A DNA stretch of 64,000 bases from Candidatus Nanopelagicales bacterium (GCA_017882705.1 JADGOZ010000063.1:1-64000), one strand, 5' to 3'; positions 16,857-25,044 are shown, numbered from the stretch's first letter. Numbers and translations are program-made. Notes: generated from the letters alone by a model not told the origin.

Positions 16857-18022
16857 GCGGTGCTCCCGGTGGCGTCGGCGCCTGCGTGCCCGGCCGCGTC
16901 GCCGTCGAAGCGGGGGAGGAGCCAGCGCCGGATGTCGAGCGAGGCGTCCTCCATCGGCGCGTACCAGCCGTCGACGTAGGCGCGCGAGGACATCCCGCGC
17001 TGCACGGACTCGCAGATCCGCCAGTCCTGGAGGTTCGTGATGTGCCAGAGCTCCTCGGCGTCGCTCGGGTCGAACGAGTCCTTCGCGACCTCGTCGGGCG
17101 CGAAGAGCAGGTCGCAGGTGACCTCCGTGCGGTCCGCCGCGAGCGGGCGCAGCAGGAACGCCGCGGCGTGCTCGGCGGAGAGCGACAGCAGCAGGTTGGG
17201 ATAGACCAGCTCGCCCTTGTGCTTGACCCGCTCGTGCTCGTCGAGGTCGGGGAACGGCGCGCGGTCCGACGTGCCGCTCATCGTGAACGTCCAGGCGCCC
17301 TCGCGGTGCGGCACGCCGTCGTCCCACGTGAGGTCGGTGCCGCCGCCGGCGAACGCCGGCACGAGGCGCGAGAGCTCGGGGTGGACGGGACCGCAGTGGT
17401 AGCACTCGTTGTAGTTCTCCGCGACCACCTTCCAGTTCGCGGCGACGTCGTAGACCAGGCGCCTGCCGACCACGAGCGTGTCGAGGGGATAGCGCACCAC
17501 CTTCTCGGGCACAGGTGCGAGCGCGTCGAGCAGGGGAGCGGCCGTCGCGGGCGAGCCGTGCAGCCAGAGCCAGCCGCCCCACGCGTCGACGCCGACCGGG
17601 TGCAGGCCGAACGCCGAGCGGTCGAGGACGACCTCCTCGGTGTGCGGCGCGTGCAGCAGCGAGCCGTCCAGGGCGTAGGTCCACGAGTGGTAGGGGCAGC
17701 GCAGCGATCTCACCGCGCACGGGGCCGGCGCCTCGGAGGTCGGGTCGACCGGCACGACCTGCGACCCGCGGTGCCGGCAGACGTTGTAGTGCGCGTGCAG
17801 CGCGGCGTCGCGGTCGGTGGTGACGAGGACCGACTCGCCGTGCAGCTCGACGACGGCGAGCCGTTCGGGGAGGAGGGATGCGGAGCCGGACGTGGTCAGC
17901 CCGAGGTCGTCGAGGCGGCCGACGCAGGTCCACTCGTGCAGCAGCACGCGCTCGCGCTCGGCGAGGTGCGTGGCCGGGTCGACGTAATGCTCGCGCGGGA
18001 GCGCTGCCTGCAGGCCCGCCAC
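16853..18022 (-). CDS. Rieske non-heme iron oxygenase, GbcA/CntA-like (second copy)
   Basis: 389 aa from GTG 18022. Rieske ligands are C82/H84 (VCRHRG) and C109/H112 (RCPYHSW). Catalytic iron His are H209 and H214 in ENYNECYHCGPVHPEL, again with a bridging Glu (E206). It is a diverged paralogue of the 13885-15048 protein, with the same architecture but different substrate-pocket sequence. The GTG lies 3 bases after the stop of the PYROXD2-like gene, and its own stop overlaps the sarcosine-oxidase-like start. The coupling suggests successive demethylation steps. No cognate reductase gene in the window. Confidence 0.9.
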   Translation of the reverse strand: MAGLQAALPREHYVDPATHLAERERVLLHEWTCVGRLDDLGLTTSGSASLLPERLAVVELHGESVLVTTDRDAALHAHYNVCRHRGSQVVPVDPTSEAPAPCAVRSLRCPYHSWTYALDGSLLHAPHTEEVVLDRSAFGLHPVGVDAWGGWLWLHGSPATAAPLLDALAPVPEKVVRYPLDTLVVGRRLVYDVAANWKVVAENYNECYHCGPVHPELSRLVPAFAGGGTDLTWDDGVPHREGAWTFTMSGTSDRAPFPDLDEHERVKHKGELVYPNLLLSLSAEHAAAFLLRPLAADRTEVTCDLLFAPDEVAKDSFDPSDAEELWHITNLQDWRICESVQRGMSSRAYVDGWYAPMEDASLDIRRWLLPRFDGDAAGHAGADATGSTA

Positions 18023-18025
18023 GGG

Positions 18026-19666
18026 TCAGCCGCCGCTCTTCGAGCCGAACGACGGGATCTTGGACTTCCACTGCTCGCGCTTGCGGTCGCCGAGGATCTG
18101 CGCCACGACGTTGCGTCCCGGCACGCCCGTCACGCCGCCACCGCCGTGCGTCGCGGAGCCCGCCTGGTAGAGACCGCGGACCGGCGTCCGAAGGTCCGCA
18201 TAGCCCGCGGCCGGGCGTGCGTGGAACATCTGTCCCATCGTGAGCTCGCCGTGGAAGATGTTGCCGCCCACGATGCCGTACTCGTGCTCGATGTCGTAGG
18301 GGCTGAGGATCTGCCGGTGCAGCACCGACGAGGTGAAGCCGGGAGCCACCGCCTCCACGCGGGCGAACAGGCGGTCGGCGTAGGCCTCGAGCTCGTCGCG
18401 GTGCGGCTCGGCGTTCCAGGTGTGCGGCACCCACTGGGTGAACATGCTCATGACGTGCTTGCCCTCGGGCGCCAGCGTCGGGTCGAACACGCTCGGGATG
18501 CAGATGTCGGCGAACGGCAGGGTGCTCGGCCTGCCCGCGGCCGCCTCCTGGAACGACGCCTCGACCTCGTCGAGGCTCTCCGAGAGCACGATCGTGCCGC
18601 CCTGCACCTGCGGGTCGAACCCGGGCTTGCTGGTGAAGTCGGGCAGCCGGTCGAGCGCGACGTTGATCTTCACCGTGCCGCTGCGTGACTTGTAGCGCTC
18701 GATGTCGTCGACGAAGTCGGCGGGCAGGTCGGCGCGGTCGAGCAGGCGCAGGAACGAGATCTGCGGGTGCGCGGTCGTGATGACCGTCGGCGCGGAGATC
18801 TCGGTGCCGTCCTCGAGCACGACGCCGGTGACCTCGCCGCCCTTCGTGGCGATGTGCCCGACCGGTGCGTCCGTGCGGATCTCCGCGCCGAACGTGCGCG
18901 CCGCCGACGCGATCGCCTGCGACACGCCGCCCATGCCTCCGCGCGGGAAGCCCCACGCGCCGATGCGCCCGTCGCCGAGGTCGCCGATGTGGTGGTGGGC
19001 GATGACGTACGCCGTGCCCGGGGTGCGCGGCCCGGCCCACGAGCCGATCACCGCGGAGACCGACAGCACGCCGCGCATCGCATCGGACTCGAAGGTGTCC
19101 TCGATGAGGTCCGCAGCGCTGCTCGTGAGCAGACGCGTCAGGTCGACAGCCTTGCGCTGGTCGACGTCCTTGAGGCGGCGCAGCAGCAGCGCCTGGCGGG
19201 CGAGGTCGATGGGCTTGCGCGAGCCGACCTTCGGCGGGATCTCGCTGATGAGCGGTCCGAGCACGTTGCCCAGGCCGTCCATCCACTCGTCCCAGTGCTC
19301 GACCGCGTCGGCGTCCTTCGCGGAGAACTTCGCGATCTGCTCGCGGCGCGCGGCCTTGTCGTCGGGCAGCTGGAGGTAGCGCCCGTCGACGCGCGGCGCG
19401 AAGTACGGACCCTGCGGGTAGACGTGGTAGCCGTGCCGGACGAGGTCGAGGTCGCGCACCAGCGTGGGAGGCAGCCAGGAGACGACGTAGGAGAGGCTCG
19501 TGACGGTGAAGTCGGGGCCGAAGGGCTGCTCGCTGACGGCCGCGCCACCGACGATGTGCCGCCGCTCGAGCACGAGGGTCGCGAGGCCCGCGCGGGCGAG
19601 GTAGGCCGCGGCGACCAGGCCGTTGTGCCCGCCGCCCACGATGACGACGTCGTAGCTCTGGGGCAC
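18026..19666 (-). CDS. PYROXD2/CrtI-like FAD-dependent oxidoreductase
   Basis: 546 aa from GTG 19666, which follows GGAGGTCCTGG. The N-terminal FAD fold is VVIVGGGHNGLVAAAYLARAG; HIVGGAAVSEQ follows. The C-terminal motif TPVRGLYQAGSATHGGGGVTG closes the flavin site. This is the phytoene-desaturase-like group typified by PYROXD2, whose substrates are poorly defined. It is first in a three-gene operon with the second Rieske oxygenase and the sarcosine-oxidase-like gene. A perfect TGACTC/GAGTCA palindrome lies just upstream. Confidence 0.88.
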   Translation of the reverse strand: MPQSYDVVIVGGGHNGLVAAAYLARAGLATLVLERRHIVGGAAVSEQPFGPDFTVTSLSYVVSWLPPTLVRDLDLVRHGYHVYPQGPYFAPRVDGRYLQLPDDKAARREQIAKFSAKDADAVEHWDEWMDGLGNVLGPLISEIPPKVGSRKPIDLARQALLLRRLKDVDQRKAVDLTRLLTSSAADLIEDTFESDAMRGVLSVSAVIGSWAGPRTPGTAYVIAHHHIGDLGDGRIGAWGFPRGGMGGVSQAIASAARTFGAEIRTDAPVGHIATKGGEVTGVVLEDGTEISAPTVITTAHPQISFLRLLDRADLPADFVDDIERYKSRSGTVKINVALDRLPDFTSKPGFDPQVQGGTIVLSESLDEVEASFQEAAAGRPSTLPFADICIPSVFDPTLAPEGKHVMSMFTQWVPHTWNAEPHRDELEAYADRLFARVEAVAPGFTSSVLHRQILSPYDIEHEYGIVGGNIFHGELTMGQMFHARPAAGYADLRTPVRGLYQAGSATHGGGGVTGVPGRNVVAQILGDRKREQWKSKIPSFGSKSGG

Positions 19667-19685
19667 CCAGGACCTCCGCAGGTAT

Positions 19686-19699
19686 TGACTCGTGAGTCA
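19686..19699. promoter_or_regulatory. Palindrome TGACTCGTGAGTCA upstream of the PYROXD2-like operon
   Basis: Perfect 6-bp arms with a 2-bp centre, 20-33 bases upstream of GTG 19666, preceded on the operon strand by GCATACTTGC. It differs from the 15069 operator, so a second regulator may act here. TetR- or GntR-type sites have this size. Confidence 0.6.
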
Positions 19700-19727
19700 G
19701 CAAGTATGCGGCCAGGGTGCTCTGTCC

Positions 19728-19777
19728 GGAAGGCTTTCCGGGGCGAGTCCCAGGGGCGCCCCGGGGTGGGGCTCGCC
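19728..19777. terminator. Clustered hairpins between the remnant and the PYROXD2 operon
   Basis: CCGGAA-GGCT-TTCCGG (19728-19743) is followed by GGCGAGTCCC (19742-19751) pairing with GGGGCTCGCC (19768-19777) around an inner GGGGCGCCCC. It is a plausible terminator for the GNAT transcript arriving from the right, insulating the operon promoter. Confidence 0.4.
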
Positions 19778-19811
19778 CGCCGAGTGTGGGGGGACGGGGC
19801 GGCGCCGATCG

Positions 19812-20019
19812 GCTGGTCTCGCTCGTGCCGCGCTTCCCGGCGCAGGTGTGGGGGCGCGACGAGCTCGGCACCGGCGACATGTGGAACTCCAACTCGCTCG
19901 TCGCCTGGCTGCTCGCGCGGTCCGGCATCCCGACGGCCGGACTCGCCCCGCCGCACGGCGGCCGGGCGCCCGGATGGGCTGCCGGCCTGGTCGTCGCGGC
20001 TAGGTCGGGCGACGGCTGA
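19812..20019 (+). pseudogene. C-terminal remnant of a conserved actinobacterial protein
   Basis: The plus-strand frame ending at TGA 20017 reads LVSLVPRFPAQVWGRDELGT, then GDMWNSNSLVAWLLARSG, GGRAPGW and a terminal VVAAR. This looks like the conserved C-terminus of an uncharacterised actinobacterial protein of normally 200 aa or more, judged from memory. Upstream the frame loses all similarity, and no start with a ribosome site is present. I read it as a 5'-deleted relic lying tail-to-tail with the GNAT gene. Confidence 0.6.
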
Positions 20020-20578
20020 CGCGCGTCCGGACGACCCAGCGGTCCTTGCCGATGCGGCGGTCGCGGGCGAAGCCGTGCCGCTCGAACATCCCGACCGTGC
20101 CGTTGTGCAGGAACGACGACGAGACCTTCCGTGCCTCGGTGTCCTCGGGGTAGCTCTCGACCGTGCCGCCGCCGAGGCCGGCGATGAGCTCGAGGGCGCC
20201 GGCGAGCGCGGCGTCCGACACGCCCTGCTTGCGCCGGGTCTTGTCGACGTAGAAGCAGGTGATCCGCCAGTCCGGCAGCTCTGTGGCGCCGACGGCGTAG
20301 GCCTTGAGGTTCTTCAGCCGGGTGAGCTCCGCGGACGAGCCGAACTGGCACCAGCCGACGCACGTGCGGCCGTAGTAGACCAGGGCGGCATGCGCCGCGT
20401 CGTTGCGGACGCGTTCGTGCTTCGCGTCTCGGTTCTCCTCCACCGAGGTGCGGCTGAAGCCCTCGGGGTGGAACCCCATGCACCAGCAGCCGCCCCACAC
20501 GCCACCGCTGCGCTCGACGAGGTCGGCGAAGTCGGGCCAGGTGGACTCGTCGAGCGCCTTCACGTCGAAGCCGGCCAT
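20000..20578 (-). CDS. GNAT family N-acetyltransferase
   Basis: 192 aa. The acetyl-CoA binding core is ITCFYVDKTRRKQGVSDAAL (V-x-x-x-x-R-x-x-G-V type). The C-terminal NGTVGMFERHGFARDRRIG is the usual GNAT helix-strand pair. An N-terminal GGCWCMGFHP Cys cluster is seen in an actinobacterial subgroup. ATG 20578 is preferred over GTG 20584 because AGGAGG sits 6 bases upstream of the ATG. The acetylated substrate is unknown. Confidence 0.87.
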   Translation of the reverse strand: MAGFDVKALDESTWPDFADLVERSGGVWGGCWCMGFHPEGFSRTSVEENRDAKHERVRNDAAHAALVYYGRTCVGWCQFGSSAELTRLKNLKAYAVGATELPDWRITCFYVDKTRRKQGVSDAALAGALELIAGLGGGTVESYPEDTEARKVSSSFLHNGTVGMFERHGFARDRRIGKDRWVVRTRVSRRPT

Positions 20579-20660
20579 GCGCACCTCCTGCGTCGAGCTG
20601 GACTGGGCCAGGCTACGACGCGCGCCGCACGACCGAGGCTGCTCTCAGGTGCGTCTGTCG

Positions 20661-21122
20661 CTAGTCCTCGATGACGTCGAGGCCCTGCTCCCGCAGTACT
20701 GCCACACGCTCGAGCATGCCCTGCAGCACCTCGGGGGAGTGGCCCTCCCAGCTCTCCACCTCGTCGACGACCCGCAGCGGGTGTCGTGTCCGGTAGGACT
20801 GCGTGATGTTGCCGGGGAAGCGCTTGTCGGTCACGTTGGGGTCGTCCTCGAACGGACCCAGGGGCTCGACGACGTAGATGTGCCCGCGCTCGTCGATCCC
20901 GGCGAGCGCCGTAGCCAGCTCTGCTCCCCAGGCGGCCGTGTCCACGAGGGCGGTGAAGTAGATGTTGTTCGAGACGCGGCCCTCCTGGAAGTTGGAGCCG
21001 AAGCCCGGCATGAGCTCCTCGCCGATCGGGAGAGCCGACTTCGTCCCGTGGAAGAACGGCCCCGCGATGCGGTGGCAGGTCGCGAACGTCACCGGGGTGT
21101 AGGGGCTGTCGGTCTCGCTCAT
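20661..21122 (-). CDS. arr: NAD+--rifampin ADP-ribosyltransferase (Arr family)
   Basis: 153-aa enzyme that transfers ADP-ribose from NAD+ to rifamycins, inactivating them; Arr proteins are about 140 aa. Diagnostic stretches are GPFFHGTKSAL, SNNIYFTALVDTAAWGAELA, RGHIYVVEPLGPFEDDPN, TDKRFPGNITQSYRTRHPL and EVESWEGHSPE. The His-Tyr-Asp active-site pattern of the family is preserved. ATG 21122 with GAGGAG 8 bases upstream is chosen over GTG 21146. It stands alone with no transposon or integron signs, as chromosomal arr genes do in many actinobacteria. Activity on rifampin is inferred. Confidence 0.93.
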   Translation of the reverse strand: MSETDSPYTPVTFATCHRIAGPFFHGTKSALPIGEELMPGFGSNFQEGRVSNNIYFTALVDTAAWGAELATALAGIDERGHIYVVEPLGPFEDDPNVTDKRFPGNITQSYRTRHPLRVVDEVESWEGHSPEVLQGMLERVAVLREQGLDVIED

Positions 21123-21254
21123 GGCTGTCGTCTCCTCGTCGGTCACGTGGTTCCTTCCGTGCTGTGGCCCGGCCGCATGACGCCGATGGAGCGGTCGACG
21201 GCACTGGCTCCCGCGCCCGCCCTGCTCCCCTTGACCAGGTCGGATGGTGTCGAG

Positions 21255-21273
21255 AAGGCTTAGGCTGCCCTAA
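21255..21273. promoter_or_regulatory. Weak DtxR/IdeR-like iron box overlapping a -10
   Basis: AAGGCTTAGGCTGCCCTAA matches the consensus TTAGGTTAGGCTAACCTAA at 13 of 19 positions. The right 14 bases, TTAGGCTGCCCTAA, match 12 of 14. TAGGCT inside it can serve as -10 for the small ORF at 21298. Could be chance. Confidence 0.3.
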
Positions 21274-21297
21274 TCCTCGGCACGAGGAGATCCGGTC

Positions 21298-21462
21298 ATG
21301 GAGTTCGTGATCCTGTTGGGAATCTGCGTCGTCATTGTCGGGAGCGTCGCCTGGATCGGCCGCCGGCGCCGAGATGCTGACCCGAACCTCGTGGCGCGGA
21401 CCAACCGTGAGGTCGAAGCGCGTTTGAGGGTGCTCCGTGACAGCAGACGAGGCATGCAATAG
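21298..21462 (+). CDS. Small single-pass membrane protein, 54 aa
   Basis: Too short for the ORF track. MEFVILLGICVVIVGSVAWI forms one hydrophobic helix at the N-terminus. It is followed by GRRRRDADPN, a positive-inside stop, and a charged helix to RDSRRGMQ. GAGGAG lies 9 bases before ATG 21298. Function unknown. It runs into the HNH relic on the other strand. Confidence 0.65.
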   Translation: MEFVILLGICVVIVGSVAWIGRRRRDADPNLVARTNREVEARLRVLRDSRRGMQ

Positions 21463-21492
21463 CGCCGGTTCCTTCGCTGTTGTGCGCGGGGT

Positions 21493-21841
21493 TCACGGGC
21501 GTTGGGCCGGGGCGACGAAGGTGACGTGGTCGGGGTGGCCGGGGTCGAGGTCGGTGCTGCGCAGGATGCGCCAGCGTCCTTCGTGGACCTGGTGGTGGTG
21601 CCTGGCGCACAGCAGGACCATGTTCGCGACCGACGTGTCGCCGTGGTGCTCCCAGTAGGTGATGTGGTGCGCCTCGCATCGGGACGGGTCGGTGTCGCAG
21701 CCGGGCACGGCGCAGCCACGGTCGCGCACGGCCAGGCACGTCGGGTCTTGGGTGGAGCGGTGCGGAGTCGAGCGCGACCTGCAACCCCTCGACCGCAGCC
21801 GTCACCGACGGCGCGGGAGGGAAGTCGAGGATCGAGCTCAT
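21493..21841 (-). pseudogene. Degraded DUF222/HNH endonuclease gene
   Basis: The C-terminal HNH domain is clear: AVRDRGCAVPGCDTDPSRCE, then HHITYWEHHG, NMVLLCARHHHQVHEG and RWRIL, ending at 21493. Complete proteins of this group have a DUF222 domain of about 300 residues first. Here only MSSILDFPPAPSVTAAVEGL remains from the start (ATG 21841), joined after about 100 bases in a different frame. I infer a large internal deletion plus a frameshift. These genes are multi-copy in actinobacteria and recombine often. Confidence 0.8.
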
Positions 21842-22011
21842 GAGTCACACCCTAGAGACCACCCCTGACAGCCCGACCCTGCCGAAAGCCGTTCATCCCC
21901 AATGCCTTTCAGTCGACGGCGAACAACCATCGAGCACCACGCCGGTTGGCAGCCCGAGCATCAGCCGGTACGGTCTGGCTGAACGTGGCACGACTCGAGG
22001 AGGTGAGCCCG

Positions 22012-22071
22012 ATGCACGCACCGTCCACCCCGGGCACCCCCGTGACGTCCACGATCGCGCCACGCACCTAG
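22012..22071 (+). CDS. Possible 19-aa leader peptide upstream of the patatin gene
   Basis: A strong GAGGAGGTGAGCCCG precedes ATG 22012, which opens MHAPSTPGTPVTSTIAPRT and stops 43 bases before the patatin start. The peptide is Pro/Thr-rich. The ribosome site is better than that of the patatin gene itself. It may be a leader or chance; the remainder of 21842-22114 shows no gene. Confidence 0.3.
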   Translation: MHAPSTPGTPVTSTIAPRT

Positions 22072-22114
22072 CCGTCGCGGGGAGCGCTCACGGCACTCGC
22101 TGAAGGCGACGACC

Positions 22115-23050
22115 ATGAATCCTCCACACCCGAACGACCCTGAGCCGAACTTCCACGACCTCTCCGAGGACGCCACCCGTACGGCGTTGGTCCTGGGGGG
22201 TGGCGGATCGGCAGGCAATGCATGGCTGATCGGCGTCATCGCGGGCCTGGGTGACGCCGGCGTCGATGTGACCGACGCCGACCTGATCGTCGGGACGTCG
22301 GCCGGATCCACCGCCGCGGCCCAGGTCACCAGCCGCACCCCGGCCGAGCTGCATGCCGACATCCTGGGCGCTGCGCCCGAGCCACGCAGCGGAAGACCCG
22401 CGCCCGACCGTGGACCAGGCCCGATGAGGCCCGCGACGAACCACCTGGAGACGACGAGCGCGATCATCGCCGCTGCTGAGGATGCGGCCGACATGCGGCG
22501 CAGGATGGGTGCGTGGGCGCTCGAGAACGAAGCGGCGTCTCCCAGGTCCGCGCACTGGCGCGCCACCGTCGCCGCTCGGCTTCCCAGCCAGCTCTGGCCG
22601 CACCGGCGCCTGCTCATCACCGCGGTCGATGCCGACACGGGTGAACCGGTCGTCTTCGACCGCCGCAGCGGGATCGACCTGGTCGACGCCGTGGCCGCCA
22701 GCTGCTCCAGCGGCTCGGCCTACTCCGTCGGCGGCAGCCGGTACATCGACGGCGGCTACCGCTCCAACGCCGACAACGCCGATCTGGCAGCCGGATACGC
22801 ACGGGTGCTCGTGCTCTCACCCTTCGGCGGGAGAGCACGGACGCCGTTCGGCTGGGGCCTGCATCTCGCCACACAGGTCGACGAGCTCCGCGCTGGCGGC
22901 AGCAGGGTCGAGACGATCTTCCCGGACGGCAGCTCGCGCACGGCGTTCGGCGACAACATGATGGACCCGTCGACACGGTCGCCCGCCGCGCGAGCCGGGT
23001 ACGACCAGGGCGCAGCCCTCACCACGCAGCTCACCGACTTCTGGCGCTGA
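22115..23050 (+). CDS. Patatin-like phospholipase
   Basis: 311-aa serine acyl hydrolase. The oxyanion loop is LVLGGGGSAGNAWLIG, the nucleophile elbow is IVGTSAGSTAA, and the catalytic Asp lies in RYIDGGYRSNADNAD, where patatins have DGG. A Pro/Arg-rich insert (about residues 85-105) precedes the lid region. No signal peptide. Expected to cleave acyl groups from (phospho)lipids. It stands alone between the decayed zone and the peptide transporter operon. Confidence 0.9.
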   Translation: MNPPHPNDPEPNFHDLSEDATRTALVLGGGGSAGNAWLIGVIAGLGDAGVDVTDADLIVGTSAGSTAAAQVTSRTPAELHADILGAAPEPRSGRPAPDRGPGPMRPATNHLETTSAIIAAAEDAADMRRRMGAWALENEAASPRSAHWRATVAARLPSQLWPHRRLLITAVDADTGEPVVFDRRSGIDLVDAVAASCSSGSAYSVGGSRYIDGGYRSNADNADLAAGYARVLVLSPFGGRARTPFGWGLHLATQVDELRAGGSRVETIFPDGSSRTAFGDNMMDPSTRSPAARAGYDQGAALTTQLTDFWR

Positions 23051-23086
23051 CCCGCGACCCGATGGATCGACGGGCACGGACCCCGT

Positions 23087-24073
23087 TCAGAGAGCAGCGA
23101 GGTGACAGGCGCTGGTGTGCTCCTTGCCTACGGCGAGGACCGGGAGCGCCTGCGTCCTGCACGCCTGCTCGATGCCGAGGCGGGCGGCCTCACCCGACGC
23201 GACGACCGGGCACCGCGGGTGGAAGCGGCACCCGGCGGGGACCTTGGTCGGGTCCGGCGGCTCACCGGTGAGCACGACCTGCTCGAGGCGCGCCATCTCG
23301 GGGACCACCGAGAGCAGGGCACGCGTGTAGGGGTGCTGCGGGTTCGCGAGCACCTGCTCGGTCGGGCCCTCCTCGACGATCCGGCCGAGGTACATCACCG
23401 CTACGCGGTCGGCGATGTTCCACGCGAGGCCGAGGTCGTGGGTCACGACGAGCAGCGACAGGCCGAGCTGCTCGCGGAGCTTGAGCAGCAGCGCGAGGAT
23501 CTCGCCGCGCACCGAGGCGTCGAGGCTCGACACCGGCTCGTCGGCCACGATGATGTCGGGCTCGAGCACGAGCGCGCCGGCGATGACCACGCGCTGGCGC
23601 TGGCCGCCGGAGAGCTCGTGCGGGTAGCGCAGGAAGAAGCGCTCGGGCGGTCGGAGGCCTGCGAGCGAGAGCGCCTCGGCGACGCGCTGGCGCTCCGCCT
23701 CGACCGCGCCGTGCACGCGCAGGCCCTCCGCGACGGCCTCGTAGACCGTGTGCCGCGGGTTCAGCGCGCCGGTCGGGTCCTGCAGCACGAGCTGCACGCG
23801 ACGCCGGTAGGCCTTGAGCGCCTTGCGGCCGTACTCCAGCGGCTCGCCGTCGACCACGACCTCGCCGTTCGTCGGCTTCTCGAGGCCGAGGAGCGTGCGC
23901 GCGAGCGTCGTCTTGCCGCACCCGCTCTCGCCGACGAGCGCGACGATCTGGCCGCGGCCGAGCGCGAGGTCGACACCGTCGACCGCCCACGCCGTGCCGC
24001 CGCCGCCGCGCCCGCGGAACGACACAGCGACTCCGCGCGCCTCGAGCGCCGCGTTCGTGGACTCGACCGTCAT
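23087..24073 (-). CDS. Peptide ABC transporter ATPase (DppF/OppF-like)
   Basis: 328 aa. Walker A is GESGCGKTT, the Q-loop is VQLVLQDPTGALNP, the signature is LSGGQRQRVVIAGAL, Walker B is IIVADEPVSSLD and the H-loop is VTHDLGLAWNI. The C-terminal oligopeptide domain GCRFHPRCPV has the Cys pattern typical of DppD/F and OppD/F. Last gene of a five-gene operon; its ATG overlaps the previous stop by 4 bases. It pairs with the next ATPase as a heterodimer driving peptide import. Confidence 0.94.
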   Translation of the reverse strand: MTVESTNAALEARGVAVSFRGRGGGGTAWAVDGVDLALGRGQIVALVGESGCGKTTLARTLLGLEKPTNGEVVVDGEPLEYGRKALKAYRRRVQLVLQDPTGALNPRHTVYEAVAEGLRVHGAVEAERQRVAEALSLAGLRPPERFFLRYPHELSGGQRQRVVIAGALVLEPDIIVADEPVSSLDASVRGEILALLLKLREQLGLSLLVVTHDLGLAWNIADRVAVMYLGRIVEEGPTEQVLANPQHPYTRALLSVVPEMARLEQVVLTGEPPDPTKVPAGCRFHPRCPVVASGEAARLGIEQACRTQALPVLAVGKEHTSACHLAAL

Positions 24074-25044
24074 GCCTGCACCGCCTCGTCCTGCGCGACG
24101 AGGCATGCTGTCTTGTGCTGGCCCACCTGCAGCAGCTCCGGCTCGGTCGCGGAGCAGCGGTCCTCCGCGCGTGGGCAGCGCGGGTGGAACGGGCAGCCGC
24201 TGGGCAGGTCGCCGGGGAACGGCGGGTCGCCCGGCAGACCTGCGGGGGCGTAGCGGAAGCGGGTGTCGCCGATGCGCGGGAACGCGCCGGCGAGCGCACC
24301 GGCGTAGGGATGCTTCGGACGGTCGAACACGTCGCCCGCCGGACCCTCCTCGACGACGCGGCCCGCGTACATCACGGCGATCTGGTCGCACGTGCTCGAC
24401 AGCACCGAGAGGTCGTGGCTGATGAACACCAGGCCTACGCCGAGGTCCTTGACCAGACCCGTGATGACGTCGAGGACCTGCGCCTGCACCATCACGTCGA
24501 GCGCGGTGGTCGGCTCGTCGGCGATGATGAGGCGTGGGCCGCAGGCTAGGGCCATCGCGATCATCACGCGCTGCTTCTGGCCGCCGGAGAGCTGGTGCGG
24601 ATAGGCCTGCGCGCGCCGAGCGGGGAGACCGACCATCTCGAGCAGCTCGCCGACGTGCCCGTCGGCCTTGGCCTTCGACGTCTTCGGGCTGTGCAGCAGG
24701 ATCGGCTCGGCGAGCTGGTCGCCGATGCGCTGCACCGGGTTGAGCGCGTGCATCGCGCCCTGGAACACCACCGACGCCTGCGCCCAGCGCAGCGCACGCA
24801 CCTTGCCCCACGAGAGGCCTAGCACGTTCTGGCCGTCGAGGCGCACCTCGCCGGTGACACGGGCGGTCTTGGGCTGCATCCGCAGCACCGTGCTGGTGAG
24901 CGTGGTCTTGCCGCACCCGGACTCGCCGGCGATGCCGAGGGACTCGCCGGCGTCGACGCTCAGCGTGACGTTGCGGACCGCGGGCACGTCGGCACCGCGT
25001 GAGCGGTAGGTGACGGAGACGTCGTCGAACTCGAGGAGGGCCAT
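24070..25044 (-). CDS. Peptide ABC transporter ATPase (DppD/OppD-like)
   Basis: 324 aa. Walker A is GESGCGKTTLTS, the Q-loop is SVVFQGAMHALNP, the signature is LSGGQKQRVMIAMAL, Walker B is LIIADEPTTALDVMVQ and the H-loop is ISHDLSVLSS. The C-terminal oligopeptide domain contains GCPFHPRCPRAEDRC. The ATG shares one base with the permease stop (TGATG). Partner of the downstream ATPase. Confidence 0.94.
   Translation of the reverse strand: MALLEFDDVSVTYRSRGADVPAVRNVTLSVDAGESLGIAGESGCGKTTLTSTVLRMQPKTARVTGEVRLDGQNVLGLSWGKVRALRWAQASVVFQGAMHALNPVQRIGDQLAEPILLHSPKTSKAKADGHVGELLEMVGLPARRAQAYPHQLSGGQKQRVMIAMALACGPRLIIADEPTTALDVMVQAQVLDVITGLVKDLGVGLVFISHDLSVLSSTCDQIAVMYAGRVVEEGPAGDVFDRPKHPYAGALAGAFPRIGDTRFRYAPAGLPGDPPFPGDLPSGCPFHPRCPRAEDRCSATEPELLQVGQHKTACLVAQDEAVQA

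Noticed and set aside
15696-20498. 1,600-aa minus-strand ORF as one giant protein
   Set aside because: Only the last 386 codons (the sarcosine-oxidase-like gene) are real. The upstream part overlaps the second Rieske and PYROXD2-like genes in another frame and is Arg/Pro-rich.
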